DNA of 64,000 bases from Fidelibacterota bacterium (lineage in GTDB: Bacteria > Fidelibacterota > Marinisomatia > SCGC-AAA003-L08 > D37C17): assembly GCA_002717625.1 (NCBI GenBank), contig PBEF01000002.1, positions 127,338-191,337 of the forward strand. Reading direction: 5' to 3'. The notes beneath the pieces are model-generated. The model ran no database searches. It was given only the letters and a program-made list of their open reading frames with translations, and was not told the origin of the DNA. The position numbers and the translations under genes are program-made. Positions 44,015-52,833 of this stretch are shown here, one piece after another. Each line of letters opens with the position of its first letter. Position 1 is the stretch's first letter.

Positions 44015-46360
44015 ATGATTGAAGGAATAAATAAAGTTGCTGTATTAGGTACAGGAGTTATGGGTGCTCAAATAGCAGCCCATTTAACTAATGTGAAAAT
44101 TCCAGTGTATTCTTTTGATGTAAATCAAGAAGTTTCAGAAAAAGGCATTGAATCATCTAGGAAATTAAAGCCCAGTCCTTTTTATAATCCAAAGACAGCA
44201 GATTTGATTACATGTTGTAATTATAACGACCATTTAGATAAGCTTTTAGAGTGCGATTGGATTATTGAGGTTATATCTGAGAGGCTTGATTGGAAACAAG
44301 AATTATATAGTAAAATTGCCCCTTATGTTAATTCGAAAGCGGTGGTTACATCTAATACTTCTGGTTTAGCTCTATCTGATTTAACTGATGGGATGGATGA
44401 AAGTTTTCGTGATAGATTCTTTATCACACATTTTTTTAATCCTCCTAGATATATGAAATTGGTAGAAATTGTATGTTTAGATGAAACCAATAAAGATTAT
44501 GTAGCTTTTATTGATAAATTTCTTCAAGAAGTTCTTGGTAAGGGTGTTGTCCATGCTAAGGACACTCCTAATTTTATTGCAAATAGAATTGGTGTATATG
44601 GAATGATGGTAACCCTAGATGAAGCTTATAAGAGAAAATTATCCATTGAAGATATTGATGCATTAACGGGAACTATTATAGGTAGACCTAAGAGCGCAAC
44701 CTTTAGAACAGCTGATGTTGTTGGCCTTGATACAATGGCTTTTGTTGCTAGAACAGCTTATGATAATTGTCCTGATGATCCAGAGAGAGATATTTTTAAA
44801 TTGCCTGATTATTTATCAAAAATGATAGAAAATAATTGGCTTGGGCAGAAAACCAAACAAGGCTTTTATAAAAAAGTTGATAAGGGTGTAATTCATTCAA
44901 TTAATCTTGAAACATTAGATTATAAACCTATGCATAAGAAAAAATATGCAGCTTTCGCTTTAGCTAAAGAAAAAACATATTTAAGGGATAGGTTGCATAC
45001 TATTGTGCGTTGTGATGATACAGCTGGAAATTTTTTATGGAGTGTTATGTCTAAAAGTCTTTTATATGCTGCAAATAATATTGGTTGCATAGCAGATGAT
45101 ATAGTATCCGTGGATAATGCCTTAAAATGGGGTTTTGGCTGGGATTTAGGTCCGTTTGAAGTGTTAGATGCTATTGGTCTAGAATATCTTGTAAAAAGGG
45201 TTAAAGCGGAAGGAGGAAAAGTATCTCCTTGGATAGATGATATGATGAGCGCTGGCTTTACTTCCATGTATGTATTAATCGATGGAAAGAAGGAATATTA
45301 TTGTGTTGATAAAAAAGGTTATGCTCCATTCAACTATCATGAAAAAGAAATTTATTTTGATATAGTTAAATCTAAAAATAATATTATTAAAAAGCATTGG
45401 TCTGCATCGCTTGTAGACTTAGATGATGGAGTGGCTGCTATTGAGCTCCATTCTGTTTTAAAGCCTGAATTAAACCCGATAGATGGATCTATGACAGAAA
45501 TGTTGAAATATGGTCTTGATTGGGTTGCTGATAATAAGTATAAAGGATTAGTTGTATCAGGGAATGGTGCAAATTTTTGTGCAGGAGCAAATCTTAATAT
45601 GATTTTACAGGCAGCTGAGCAGAAAAATTTCGATTCTATAGAAAGGCTGACTAATGGTTTGCAGCAAGTATTTCAAGCTATGAGATATTCTGATTTTCCT
45701 GTTGTAGGAGCGCCTTATGGGCTTGTTCTTGGGGGCGGCATGGAAATGATAGGGGGATGCAATATTAGAGTTGCGGCAGCAGAGTCTTATATTGGTCTTG
45801 TTGAAGTTGGCGTAGGTCTTATCCCTGGTGCTGGAGGGAATTTAAGGTTGCTTTCTAACTTAAGCAAAAAAATTAAAACGAATATGCCTGGTTCTATGCC
45901 CGTTGTCCAGAAAGCATTTGAAACTATAGGTTTTGCAAAAGTTGCAACTTCTGCTAAGCAGGCGCAATCCTTAGGGTATATGACATCAAGTGATATGGTT
46001 GTTGTTAATCGCTCACACTTACTGTATGAAGCAAAGTCTTATATACTTCAAAATGCAGACTCTTTCATTCCACCTGAACCTGAAACTTTTAAGCTAGCAG
46101 GATCTGCCGGAAGATTAGCTATTAAAACTGCTGCTAAGGGTATGGTTAAATCAGGCAAGATAAGCGAACATGATGCGCTTATAGGTGAAAAATTGGCGCT
46201 TGTTCTAACAGGTGGGGATAAAGGGGGGCCTTTTACAGCTGTTACTGAGCAATACTTACTTGATATTGAAAGAGAGGCTTTTATAAGTCTATGCGGTGAA
46301 CAGAAGTCTGTAGATAGGATAAAATATATGCTTACCAGGGGAAAGCCTCTTAGAAACTAA
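44015..46360 (+). CDS. fadN: 3-hydroxyacyl-CoA dehydrogenase / enoyl-CoA hydratase fusion (FadN-type)
   Basis: A 781-residue bifunctional enzyme. The N-terminal half has the NAD-binding VLGTGVMGAQIAAHL (about 9-23) and the HAD signatures FITHFFNPPRYMKLVE and TPNFIANRIGVYG. The C-terminal half is an enoyl-CoA hydratase with GNGANFCAGANLNMI and GAPYGLVLGGGMEM. The domain order (dehydrogenase first) and length match Bacillus FadN rather than E. coli FadB. Together with fadE and fadA the operon encodes all four chemical steps of the cycle. The gene order is the reverse of Bacillus fadNAE. Confidence 0.93.
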   Translation: MIEGINKVAVLGTGVMGAQIAAHLTNVKIPVYSFDVNQEVSEKGIESSRKLKPSPFYNPKTADLITCCNYNDHLDKLLECDWIIEVISERLDWKQELYSKIAPYVNSKAVVTSNTSGLALSDLTDGMDESFRDRFFITHFFNPPRYMKLVEIVCLDETNKDYVAFIDKFLQEVLGKGVVHAKDTPNFIANRIGVYGMMVTLDEAYKRKLSIEDIDALTGTIIGRPKSATFRTADVVGLDTMAFVARTAYDNCPDDPERDIFKLPDYLSKMIENNWLGQKTKQGFYKKVDKGVIHSINLETLDYKPMHKKKYAAFALAKEKTYLRDRLHTIVRCDDTAGNFLWSVMSKSLLYAANNIGCIADDIVSVDNALKWGFGWDLGPFEVLDAIGLEYLVKRVKAEGGKVSPWIDDMMSAGFTSMYVLIDGKKEYYCVDKKGYAPFNYHEKEIYFDIVKSKNNIIKKHWSASLVDLDDGVAAIELHSVLKPELNPIDGSMTEMLKYGLDWVADNKYKGLVVSGNGANFCAGANLNMILQAAEQKNFDSIERLTNGLQQVFQAMRYSDFPVVGAPYGLVLGGGMEMIGGCNIRVAAAESYIGLVEVGVGLIPGAGGNLRLLSNLSKKIKTNMPGSMPVVQKAFETIGFAKVATSAKQAQSLGYMTSSDMVVVNRSHLLYEAKSYILQNADSFIPPEPETFKLAGSAGRLAIKTAAKGMVKSGKISEHDALIGEKLALVLTGGDKGGPFTAVTEQYLLDIEREAFISLCGEQKSVDRIKYMLTRGKPLRN

Positions 46361-46427
46361 TTATATATAAGTTATACATTTATATATATATTACAGCGTT
46401 TATATAAAGCTTTAAATTATATTTATT

Positions 46428-47366
46428 TCAAGAGAATATATTTTTAAGTACGTATGAAGCTATTTTAGGATTTTCTTTAATTCTCCTTATTGAATAATCG
46501 TACCAATCTTTGCCAAAGGGTACGTAGGCCCTAATCTTAAAATTTTTATTTTTATACATTTCTATATGTTCATTCATAGGAACTCCATATAGATACTGAA
46601 ATTCAAATTTATTTTTTTCTATCCTTTCTTTCTCAACAAGTTTTACACATTCTTTTATTAAAGCCTTATCATGGGTTGCGATTGCAACATAAAGTTCCTT
46701 TTCAAGTGCTATCTTTAGAAGCTTTAAATAATTTTTATTTATTTCGTTATAATTTTGATATGCTATGCTGCTATCTTCCTTGTATATGCCTTTGCACAGT
46801 CTTATGTTAGATCCTTTTTCTAGCTTGTTTATATCTTTTTCTGTCCTATGTAGATAAGCTTGAAAAACAATTCCTATGTTGCTTGATGTCAATTTTAAAT
46901 CATTATATAGTTTTATGGTCGTATCAGTTAATTTTGAACTTTCCATATCAATTCTGATAAAATTATTATGCATGCTTGCTTCCTTTAAGATTTTTGTATA
47001 ATTAATTAAAAGAGATTTATAATTTAAGTCTGATCCGATATGACTAGGTTTAATAGATAGATTGCAATCAAGTTTCTCTATATTTATTTTATTTAATAGC
47101 TCAACATAAGCATTGGTTATATCGTTACACTCTTTAATTGATGAAGTATGTTCACCTAGAATGTCTATGGTTGCGGATTCTTTACGATAATTTAATATTT
47201 TCACAGCATTTAAAGCGTCACTGTTATCTATCCCTGCGACATATTTTTTAGAAAAAAATCGAACAACTCCCTTAGGCAAAAAAGGAATAATAGAAATAAT
47301 AATTTTATTTAAAAAAATCATATAAGAATTTAATTTTAAAATAATTCTTAAAAAACAGTAAAACAT
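46428..47366 (-). CDS. Proline dehydrogenase
   Basis: A 312-residue FAD enzyme oxidising proline to pyrroline-5-carboxylate at the membrane and feeding the quinone pool. Motifs are the LSIKPSHIGSDL strand, IRIDMESSKLTD, IGIVFQAYLHRTEKD, IRLCKGIYKE and the C-terminal RAYVPFGKDWYDYSIRRIKENP, all typical of monofunctional ProDH. It is not fused to P5C dehydrogenase and none lies nearby. The N-terminus is uncertain: a second Met (MIFLNK, start at 47321) could be the real start. It converges with fadN and diverges from nuoA. Confidence 0.92.
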   Translation of the reverse strand: MFYCFLRIILKLNSYMIFLNKIIISIIPFLPKGVVRFFSKKYVAGIDNSDALNAVKILNYRKESATIDILGEHTSSIKECNDITNAYVELLNKINIEKLDCNLSIKPSHIGSDLNYKSLLINYTKILKEASMHNNFIRIDMESSKLTDTTIKLYNDLKLTSSNIGIVFQAYLHRTEKDINKLEKGSNIRLCKGIYKEDSSIAYQNYNEINKNYLKLLKIALEKELYVAIATHDKALIKECVKLVEKERIEKNKFEFQYLYGVPMNEHIEMYKNKNFKIRAYVPFGKDWYDYSIRRIKENPKIASYVLKNIFS

Positions 47367-47436
47367 TCTTGCTGATAAAATTTATATATGCTTAAATTAG
47401 TATTCTAATTATTGATTGGTAAAAGTAAATTATATA

Positions 47437-47868
47437 ATGTATAACGATTATATTCCAGTTGTAGTTTTTACGGCTCTTGCGATAGGTCTGCTTGCAGCAC
47501 CTCTTGTTATCCAGCATTTAGTCTCTCCAAGGCATAATAAAAGAAATGATAAGCTCATGTCATATGAATGCGGTGAGGTGCCAGAAGGTTCAGCATGGGT
47601 TAAATTCAATGTGCGATTTTATATAATAGCTCTTGTTTTTATTATTTTTGATGTTGAGGTTGTATTTTTATTTCCTTGGGCAGCTGTTTATCAATCTTTT
47701 ATAGCTCAAGGACAAGGTCTGTTAGTTTTATTTGAAATGTTGATGTTTGTTATTATTCTTACAGTAGGATTTGCATATGTTTGGGTTAAAGGAGATTTAG
47801 ATTGGGTTAAGATGCAATTGAAATATGCGCATGGAAGATATTCAAAATTAGGAGTAGATAAAAAGTAA
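47437..47868 (+). CDS. nuoA: NADH-quinone oxidoreductase subunit A
   Basis: A 143-residue membrane subunit with three helices. It includes the conserved [21 protein letters not shown] loop region and [15 protein letters not shown]. The frame is open from a TTG at 47416, but the ATG at 47437 ([11 protein letters not shown]) gives the length and N-terminus usual for the family, so it is preferred. It is the first gene of a co-directional respiratory block; nuoB starts at its last base. Confidence 0.93.
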   Translation: MYNDYIPVVVFTALAIGLLAAPLVIQHLVSPRHNKRNDKLMSYECGEVPEGSAWVKFNVRFYIIALVFIIFDVEVVFLFPWAAVYQSFIAQGQGLLVLFEMLMFVIILTVGFAYVWVKGDLDWVKMQLKYAHGRYSKLGVDKK

Positions 47869-48383
47869 TGGAACATGTAAAAGATGATTTCACATTGCTG
47901 GAAAAATTTAAAGAAGACAATGTTGTTGTTGCAAAATTAGACGATTTGATTAATTGGAGCAGGGCTGGATCCCCTTGGTTTTTTCAGTTTGGTCTTGCAT
48001 GCTGTGCTATTGAAATGATGGCCGCTGCTGGCCCAAGGCATGATCTTGAAAGATTTGGTTCTATGCCAAGAGCTACTCCCAGGCAAGCAGATGTTATGAT
48101 TGTGGCCGGAACTGTGACCCTTAAAATGGCTGATAGAGTAAAGCGTTTATTTGAGCAAATGGCGGAACCTCGATATGTAATATCTATGGGAAGCTGTGCA
48201 AATAGTGGCGGTCCATATTGGCAGCATGGTTACCATGTATTAAAAGGTGTTGATTTAGTTGTGCCTGTTGATGTATATGTCCCAGGTTGCCCTCCTAGGC
48301 CAGAGGCATTAATTCAAGGTATTCTGGAGCTGCAGAAAAAGATAAAAACAGAAACTCCATTAAGGAAGACTGCTGATGAGTAA
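47868..48383 (+). CDS. nuoB: NADH-quinone oxidoreductase subunit B
   Basis: A 171-residue peripheral subunit that binds cluster N2, the last iron-sulfur cluster before quinone. The cluster Cys residues are in [12 protein letters not shown] (Cys45, Cys46), [13 protein letters not shown] and [15 protein letters not shown]. It starts at the final base of nuoA and its 3' end overlaps nuoC by 8 bp. Confidence 0.97.
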   Translation: MEHVKDDFTLLEKFKEDNVVVAKLDDLINWSRAGSPWFFQFGLACCAIEMMAAAGPRHDLERFGSMPRATPRQADVMIVAGTVTLKMADRVKRLFEQMAEPRYVISMGSCANSGGPYWQHGYHVLKGVDLVVPVDVYVPGCPPRPEALIQGILELQKKIKTETPLRKTADE

Positions 48384-48837
48384 AGAATTATTTGTAAAAA
48401 AATACAGCGATAAAGTAGAAGCTTTGGATAATGGGTCTTTTCTAGTTTCATATGAAGACTGGAAAGATATGAGTAAACATATTAATAAGATTGGTTTTGA
48501 TTATCTTATGTGTATCACTTCATATGATTTAGCTGTAGATGAGAAATTAGGCTTAGCATATAATTTTTACTCTACAGATAAGAAAGAGTATTTAGAAATT
48601 AGAATAGAATTCCATAATTCAGATAAAATTTTTAGTGTAGCAAATATATGGCGTACTGCAAATTGGCATGAAAGAGAAGCCTATGACATGATGGGAATTT
48701 TATTTGATGGTCACCCTGATATGAAGAGAATTTTGTTACCAGAGGATTGGGAAGGACATCCTTTAAGAAAAGATTGGAAAGAGCCTGATTTTTACAATGG
48801 TATGCCTGTTCCAAAAGATAAAAGTTATTGGGAATAA
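48376..48837 (+). CDS. nuoC: NADH-quinone oxidoreductase subunit C
   Basis: A 153-residue hydrophilic subunit that supports NuoB and NuoD in the Q-module. The signature [23 protein letters not shown] and [17 protein letters not shown] (about 108-135) identify it. It is a separate gene, not the NuoCD fusion of E. coli. It overlaps nuoB and ends directly before the nuoD ATG. Confidence 0.95.
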   Translation: MSKELFVKKYSDKVEALDNGSFLVSYEDWKDMSKHINKIGFDYLMCITSYDLAVDEKLGLAYNFYSTDKKEYLEIRIEFHNSDKIFSVANIWRTANWHEREAYDMMGILFDGHPDMKRILLPEDWEGHPLRKDWKEPDFYNGMPVPKDKSYWE

Positions 48838-49977
48838 ATGTATAAAATTTTAGATAAAAGTATAATCGGTGCAGATGAAATGGTTCTTAATATGGGACCT
48901 CAGCATCCTAGCACCCATGGAGTTTTACGATTAAAAATTGTTACAGATGGAGAGGTTGTAAGCCATATAGAACCTATTATAGGCTATCTACATAGATGCT
49001 TTGAAAAGCACTGTGAAAACTTAAGCTATGAACAGATAGCTCCATTTGCTGATCGCTGTGATTATCTCGCTGCAATGCATATGGGGCATGCATATGCTAT
49101 TTCAGTAGAAAAATTGCTGGGTATTGAAGAATTGCCCTCAAGGGTTGAATATATAAGGGTGATTCTAGCTGAATTTCAAAGAATTTCAAGTCATTTAATT
49201 GCTATTGGAGTCTTTGGTCTAGATGTGGGAGCAATAACTCCATTTACATGGACTTTGAGAGACAGAGAGAGAATAATAGATTTATTTGAGCAAGTTACCG
49301 GAGCAAGATTATTGTATAATTATATTTGGCCAGGAGGCTTAGCTCATGATTTGCCTCCCACTTTTGTCAATAAGGCATTGGAATTTCTTGATTATTTTGA
49401 ACCTCAAATTGAAGAATATAATAATCTTTTAACAACAAATAAAATTTTTATAGAGAGGTCTGCAGATGTAGGTGTTATGCCTAAAGATGTGGCTATCAAC
49501 TATGGTGTCACAGGACCTAGTCTTAGGGGGAGTGGAATGCCCTTTGATTTAAGAAAAGATGAACCTTATTCAATATATAGTAAGTTTGATTTTGATGTTC
49601 CAATTGGTGAAGGTTTAATGGGTACCGTAGGTGACTCATGGGACAGATATTATGTTAAAGTATTAGAAATGAAAGAAAGTATTAAAATTTTAAGACAAGC
49701 ATTACCTCAAATTCCAGATGGAGATGTTCAGTCTGCGTTGCCAAAGAAAATTCGCCCTAAAAAAGGTGAAATCTATTCTAGATATGAAACTGCACGAGGA
49801 GATGTTGGGTTTTATATTAGAAGTGGTGGTAAAAATACGCCAACTAGATTAAAGATGCGTTCTCCTGCTTATTGCAATCTATCTGTTTTAAATGAAATAT
49901 CTGCAGGATGGATGATTTCCGATGTTATAACTGTATTAGGAAGTCTTGATATTGTATTAGGAGAGATAGATAGATGA
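48838..49977 (+). CDS. nuoD: NADH-quinone oxidoreductase subunit D
   Basis: A 379-residue peripheral subunit that forms the quinone-binding cavity with NuoB. Diagnostic are NMGPQHPSTHGVLRL (about 18-32), the GYLHRCFEKHCE motif with the quinone-site His, and RGSGMPFDLRKDEPY. A GDRRD-type last segment (LGSLDIVLGEIDR) ends the protein. It overlaps nuoH by 4 bp. Confidence 0.97.
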   Translation: MYKILDKSIIGADEMVLNMGPQHPSTHGVLRLKIVTDGEVVSHIEPIIGYLHRCFEKHCENLSYEQIAPFADRCDYLAAMHMGHAYAISVEKLLGIEELPSRVEYIRVILAEFQRISSHLIAIGVFGLDVGAITPFTWTLRDRERIIDLFEQVTGARLLYNYIWPGGLAHDLPPTFVNKALEFLDYFEPQIEEYNNLLTTNKIFIERSADVGVMPKDVAINYGVTGPSLRGSGMPFDLRKDEPYSIYSKFDFDVPIGEGLMGTVGDSWDRYYVKVLEMKESIKILRQALPQIPDGDVQSALPKKIRPKKGEIYSRYETARGDVGFYIRSGGKNTPTRLKMRSPAYCNLSVLNEISAGWMISDVITVLGSLDIVLGEIDR

Positions 49978-51092
49978 CCTCTGCGCTTGATTATCTTATT
50001 GAATTATTAGCTTTTACTGGTTTAGATCATTCTATATTAGTTGTTTTAGCCATTCATATTCCAGCTTTAGCTATATTTCTTGTTATGGTTGTTAACGCGA
50101 CTATTGCAGTTTATGTTGAAAGAAAAGTTGCAGCTTTTATGCAAGACCGTTTAGGTCCAATGGAAGTTGGCCTATTTGGCTTTAAAGGAGGCAGAAGGTT
50201 TTGGGGTGGCATTGGCCAAACAATTGCCGATGCTATTAAATTGTTAACTAAAGAAGATATAGTCCCAGATAATGCTGATAAAAAGCTGATGCTTTTAGCT
50301 CCATTTATTATTTTTATTGGCGCTTTCCTTACTTTTATTGCAGTTCCATTTTCTGAAAATTTAGTTGTTTCAGATTTTAATGTAGGAATTTTTTACATAA
50401 TAGCAATGAGCTCTGTCGGTGTTATTGGTATAATATTAGCAGGGTGGTCATCAAATAATAAATGGTCTTTGTATGGAGCGATGCGAGCTGCAGCTCAAAT
50501 AGTCAGCTATGAAATACCTATAGGTTTAACTTTATTGTTAGTTGTTATAGTTGCGGGAAGTCTTAATCTTGGTGATATTGTTCAATGGCAAGCAGATAAT
50601 AGATGGTTTATTATTCATAGTCCATTTACATTTGTTGCATTTTTTATTTATTTTATATCTGTAGTGGCAGAAACAAATAGAACTCCCTTTGATATTCCTG
50701 AAGCTGAGTCAGAATTAGTCGCAGGTTGGATGACAGAATATTCTGGATTTAAATGGGCTATATTTTTTCTTAGTGAATACGCTAATATGCTTATTGTGAG
50801 CATTGTTGCATCTGTAGTATTTCTTGGAGGATGGCTTTCTCCATTAGCAATACTTAATATTGGAATTCCAGAAAGCTGGATGATTTTAGACGGTCCAATT
50901 TTAGGCTTTTTCTGGGTTATGTTAAAGGCATTGTTCTTAGTTTTTGTAATGATGTGGTTTAGGTGGACTTTTCCAAGGCTTAGAGTTGATCAACTGATGT
51001 ATCTGTGCTGGAAAGTATTTATTCCATTTTGTTTAGCAAATTTATTTTTTGTATCAATATGGGAATTAATATCAGGAACAATTTTTAGATAA
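49974..51092 (+). CDS. nuoH: NADH-quinone oxidoreductase subunit H
   Basis: A 372-residue membrane subunit with eight or more helices that seats the quinone channel. Motifs are VYVERKVAAFMQDRLGPMEVG near the first cytoplasmic loop, TKEDIVPDNADK, SYEIPIGL and NRTPFDIPEAESELVAG. The E-V-S/A acidic residues needed for coupling are present. The stop shares one base with the nuoI start. Confidence 0.97.
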   Translation: MTSALDYLIELLAFTGLDHSILVVLAIHIPALAIFLVMVVNATIAVYVERKVAAFMQDRLGPMEVGLFGFKGGRRFWGGIGQTIADAIKLLTKEDIVPDNADKKLMLLAPFIIFIGAFLTFIAVPFSENLVVSDFNVGIFYIIAMSSVGVIGIILAGWSSNNKWSLYGAMRAAAQIVSYEIPIGLTLLLVVIVAGSLNLGDIVQWQADNRWFIIHSPFTFVAFFIYFISVVAETNRTPFDIPEAESELVAGWMTEYSGFKWAIFFLSEYANMLIVSIVASVVFLGGWLSPLAILNIGIPESWMILDGPILGFFWVMLKALFLVFVMMWFRWTFPRLRVDQLMYLCWKVFIPFCLANLFFVSIWELISGTIFR

Positions 51093-52018
51093 TGAGTGAA
51101 TATATAAATAATATTATTTATGGCGTTAAATCTTTTATTACTGGAATGAATTTGACTTTAAAACATTTTAGAAATAAAAAGGATTTAGTAGCAACATTGC
51201 AATATCCAAATGAGAAATGGCCCCTGCCTGAAAGGAATATAGGTTTTGACCCATCTGAATACAATGTTATCAGGTCAAGATTACATGTTGATATAGATGA
51301 TTGCATTGGTTGCCTTCAATGCGAGAGAGCATGTCCTGTAGATTGTATTAAAATTGATACAATTAAGCCTCCAAAAGGAAGTGATTTTGACTGCGGAAAA
51401 ACATCGCATGATACTCAGAAAAAAATGATTGTTCCACGTTTTACTATAGATATGTCTGAATGTATGTATTGTGATCTTTGCGTGCATCCTTGTCCTGAAG
51501 AATGTATTTATATGGTAGGTGGTCCTAATGAGCCTAAACATGAAATAGATTATGAGTTTAGTCAATACGAAAGGCATGGTTTAGTCTTTGAATTTGCTAC
51601 TGCTACTGATCAGGATATTATTGATATTGGAGCAGAGGATTATTTAAAAGAAAGAAAAGCAAAAGAAGAAAAAAGGATTAAGGGTGAAAATTTAAAAGGG
51701 GTAGTACATCAAGAAGATTCTGTATCATCTGCATTATCAGATCCTATCACTCCAGTTGCAGCAGCTCCAGTTGCAGCAGCTCCAGTTGCAGCAGCTCCAG
51801 TTGCAGCAGTTCCAATTGATTTTAATATTAAATCTATAGATTTTATAGAAGATAAGACTGTAAGAGGTACAGCTAAAAAAGCATTTATGGGTGCTAAGCG
51901 TGCAAAATTAGAAGGTGCAGCAATGATTGATTTTATTATAGCCGAATTGGATAAAGCTTCAAAACTTGATGATGATATTAAGAATACCTTGGAAGGATTT
52001 AAAGGAGGCAAGAATTAA
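51092..52018 (+). CDS. nuoI: NADH-quinone oxidoreductase subunit I with unusual C-terminal linker and domain
   Basis: A 308-residue ferredoxin-type subunit. The NuoI core ends near residue 170 and carries two [4Fe-4S] motifs, CIGCLQCERACPVDC (71-85) and CMYCDLCVHPCPEEC (124-138). Normal NuoI is about 160-220 residues. Here a charged segment is followed by four tandem PVAA(A/V) units (221-240), an Ala/Pro linker like the swinging linkers of acyltransferase enzymes, and then a helical domain of about 65 residues with many Lys and Asp. The extension replaces nothing essential. Since nuoEFG are missing it may dock another electron donor, which is inference. Confidence 0.93.
   Translation: MSEYINNIIYGVKSFITGMNLTLKHFRNKKDLVATLQYPNEKWPLPERNIGFDPSEYNVIRSRLHVDIDDCIGCLQCERACPVDCIKIDTIKPPKGSDFDCGKTSHDTQKKMIVPRFTIDMSECMYCDLCVHPCPEECIYMVGGPNEPKHEIDYEFSQYERHGLVFEFATATDQDIIDIGAEDYLKERKAKEEKRIKGENLKGVVHQEDSVSSALSDPITPVAAAPVAAAPVAAAPVAAVPIDFNIKSIDFIEDKTVRGTAKKAFMGAKRAKLEGAAMIDFIIAELDKASKLDDDIKNTLEGFKGGKN
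51752..51811 (+). repeat. Four tandem 15-bp repeats inside nuoI
   Basis: Four near-identical copies of CCAGTTGCAGCAGCT in frame with nuoI encode the PVAAA linker; the last copy differs by one base (GTT for GCT). The repeat could change copy number by slippage without breaking the frame. Confidence 0.95.
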
Positions 52019-52524
52019 TGCCGATTCCAGATTTAGGAATATTATTGTTTTTAGGTTTATGTGGGCTAATTGTAGGATCTGCTTTTATGGTGGTTACTTC
52101 TCCTAATTTAGTTCATTCTGCAGTATCTTTACTTTTTACATTTTTTGGTATTGCTGCAATTTATATATATTTATATGCAGATTTTATTGCTGCTACACAA
52201 GTTGTTGTATACGTTGGAGGTATTCTTGTATTGATTATTTTTGGTGTTATGCTTACTAATAAAATTGAAAATGCGACAATAACATCTAAAACTCATAATC
52301 AGATTCCAGGGGCTTTGTTTTCAGGAATTTTATTGTTATTACAGTTTTACGCTATATTTAATACTAAATGGTTGGTTAATGATAATCCTGAGAAATCCAG
52401 TACTGTTATGGATATTGGAGAACTCCTATTAGGTAAATATCTGTTACCGTTTGAAGTTGTATCTATTTTATTGTTATCTGCATTAATTGGAGCTGCTATG
52501 TTATCAAGAAAGAAGGTAGACTAA
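52018..52524 (+). CDS. nuoJ: NADH-quinone oxidoreductase subunit J
   Basis: A 168-residue membrane subunit with five helices. The conserved IFVYVGGILVL-type stretch appears as VVVYVGGILVLIIFGVMLTN, with NLVHSAVSLLFTFFGIAAIY in helix 2. It contributes to the proton pathway with NuoK. It starts at the last base of nuoI; one base separates it from nuoK. Confidence 0.95.
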   Translation: MPIPDLGILLFLGLCGLIVGSAFMVVTSPNLVHSAVSLLFTFFGIAAIYIYLYADFIAATQVVVYVGGILVLIIFGVMLTNKIENATITSKTHNQIPGALFSGILLLLQFYAIFNTKWLVNDNPEKSSTVMDIGELLLGKYLLPFEVVSILLLSALIGAAMLSRKKVD

Positions 52525-52833
52525 ATGGACTATATACAGCCTTACTTAATGTTATCCTCTATTCTTTTTTCGATGGGTATTTATGCTGTTATTACAAGAA
52601 AAAATGCAGTAGCTATACTCATGGGGATAGAACTGATTTTGAATGCATGTAATATTAATTTTGTTACTTTTAATAGATTCGGAAATTTTGCAACACTAGA
52701 TGGACATGTTTTTACAATGTTCGTGATTGTCCTTGCAGCAGCAGAAGCTGCAGTTGCTCTTGCTATTATAATAAATTTGTTTAAAAATATTGGAACAGTT
52801 GATGTGGATCAAGCTAAGGAGATGAAAGGCTAA
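52525..52833 (+). CDS. nuoK: NADH-quinone oxidoreductase subunit K
   Basis: A 102-residue three-helix membrane subunit. The coupling Glu residues are in LMGIELILNACNINFV and VLAAAEAAVALAII. It has family-typical length and overlaps nuoL by one base. Confidence 0.95.
   Translation: MDYIQPYLMLSSILFSMGIYAVITRKNAVAILMGIELILNACNINFVTFNRFGNFATLDGHVFTMFVIVLAAAEAAVALAIIINLFKNIGTVDVDQAKEMKG

Noticed and set aside
46361-46427. Terminator between fadN and the proline dehydrogenase gene
   Set aside because: Only AT-rich partial repeats; no stable hairpin with a T-run could be drawn.
47412-47438. TTGATT ... TATAAT promoter-like sequence before nuoA
   Set aside because: The spacer is only 15 bp and the -10 overlaps the nuoA start codon, so it could not yield a translatable nuoA mRNA.
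51709-52011. A 100-codon minus-strand frame with repeated AATGAA/TGAAATG translation inside nuoI
   Set aside because: It is the antisense reading of the nuoI Ala/Pro repeat, has no ribosome site, and nuoI is a clear family member.
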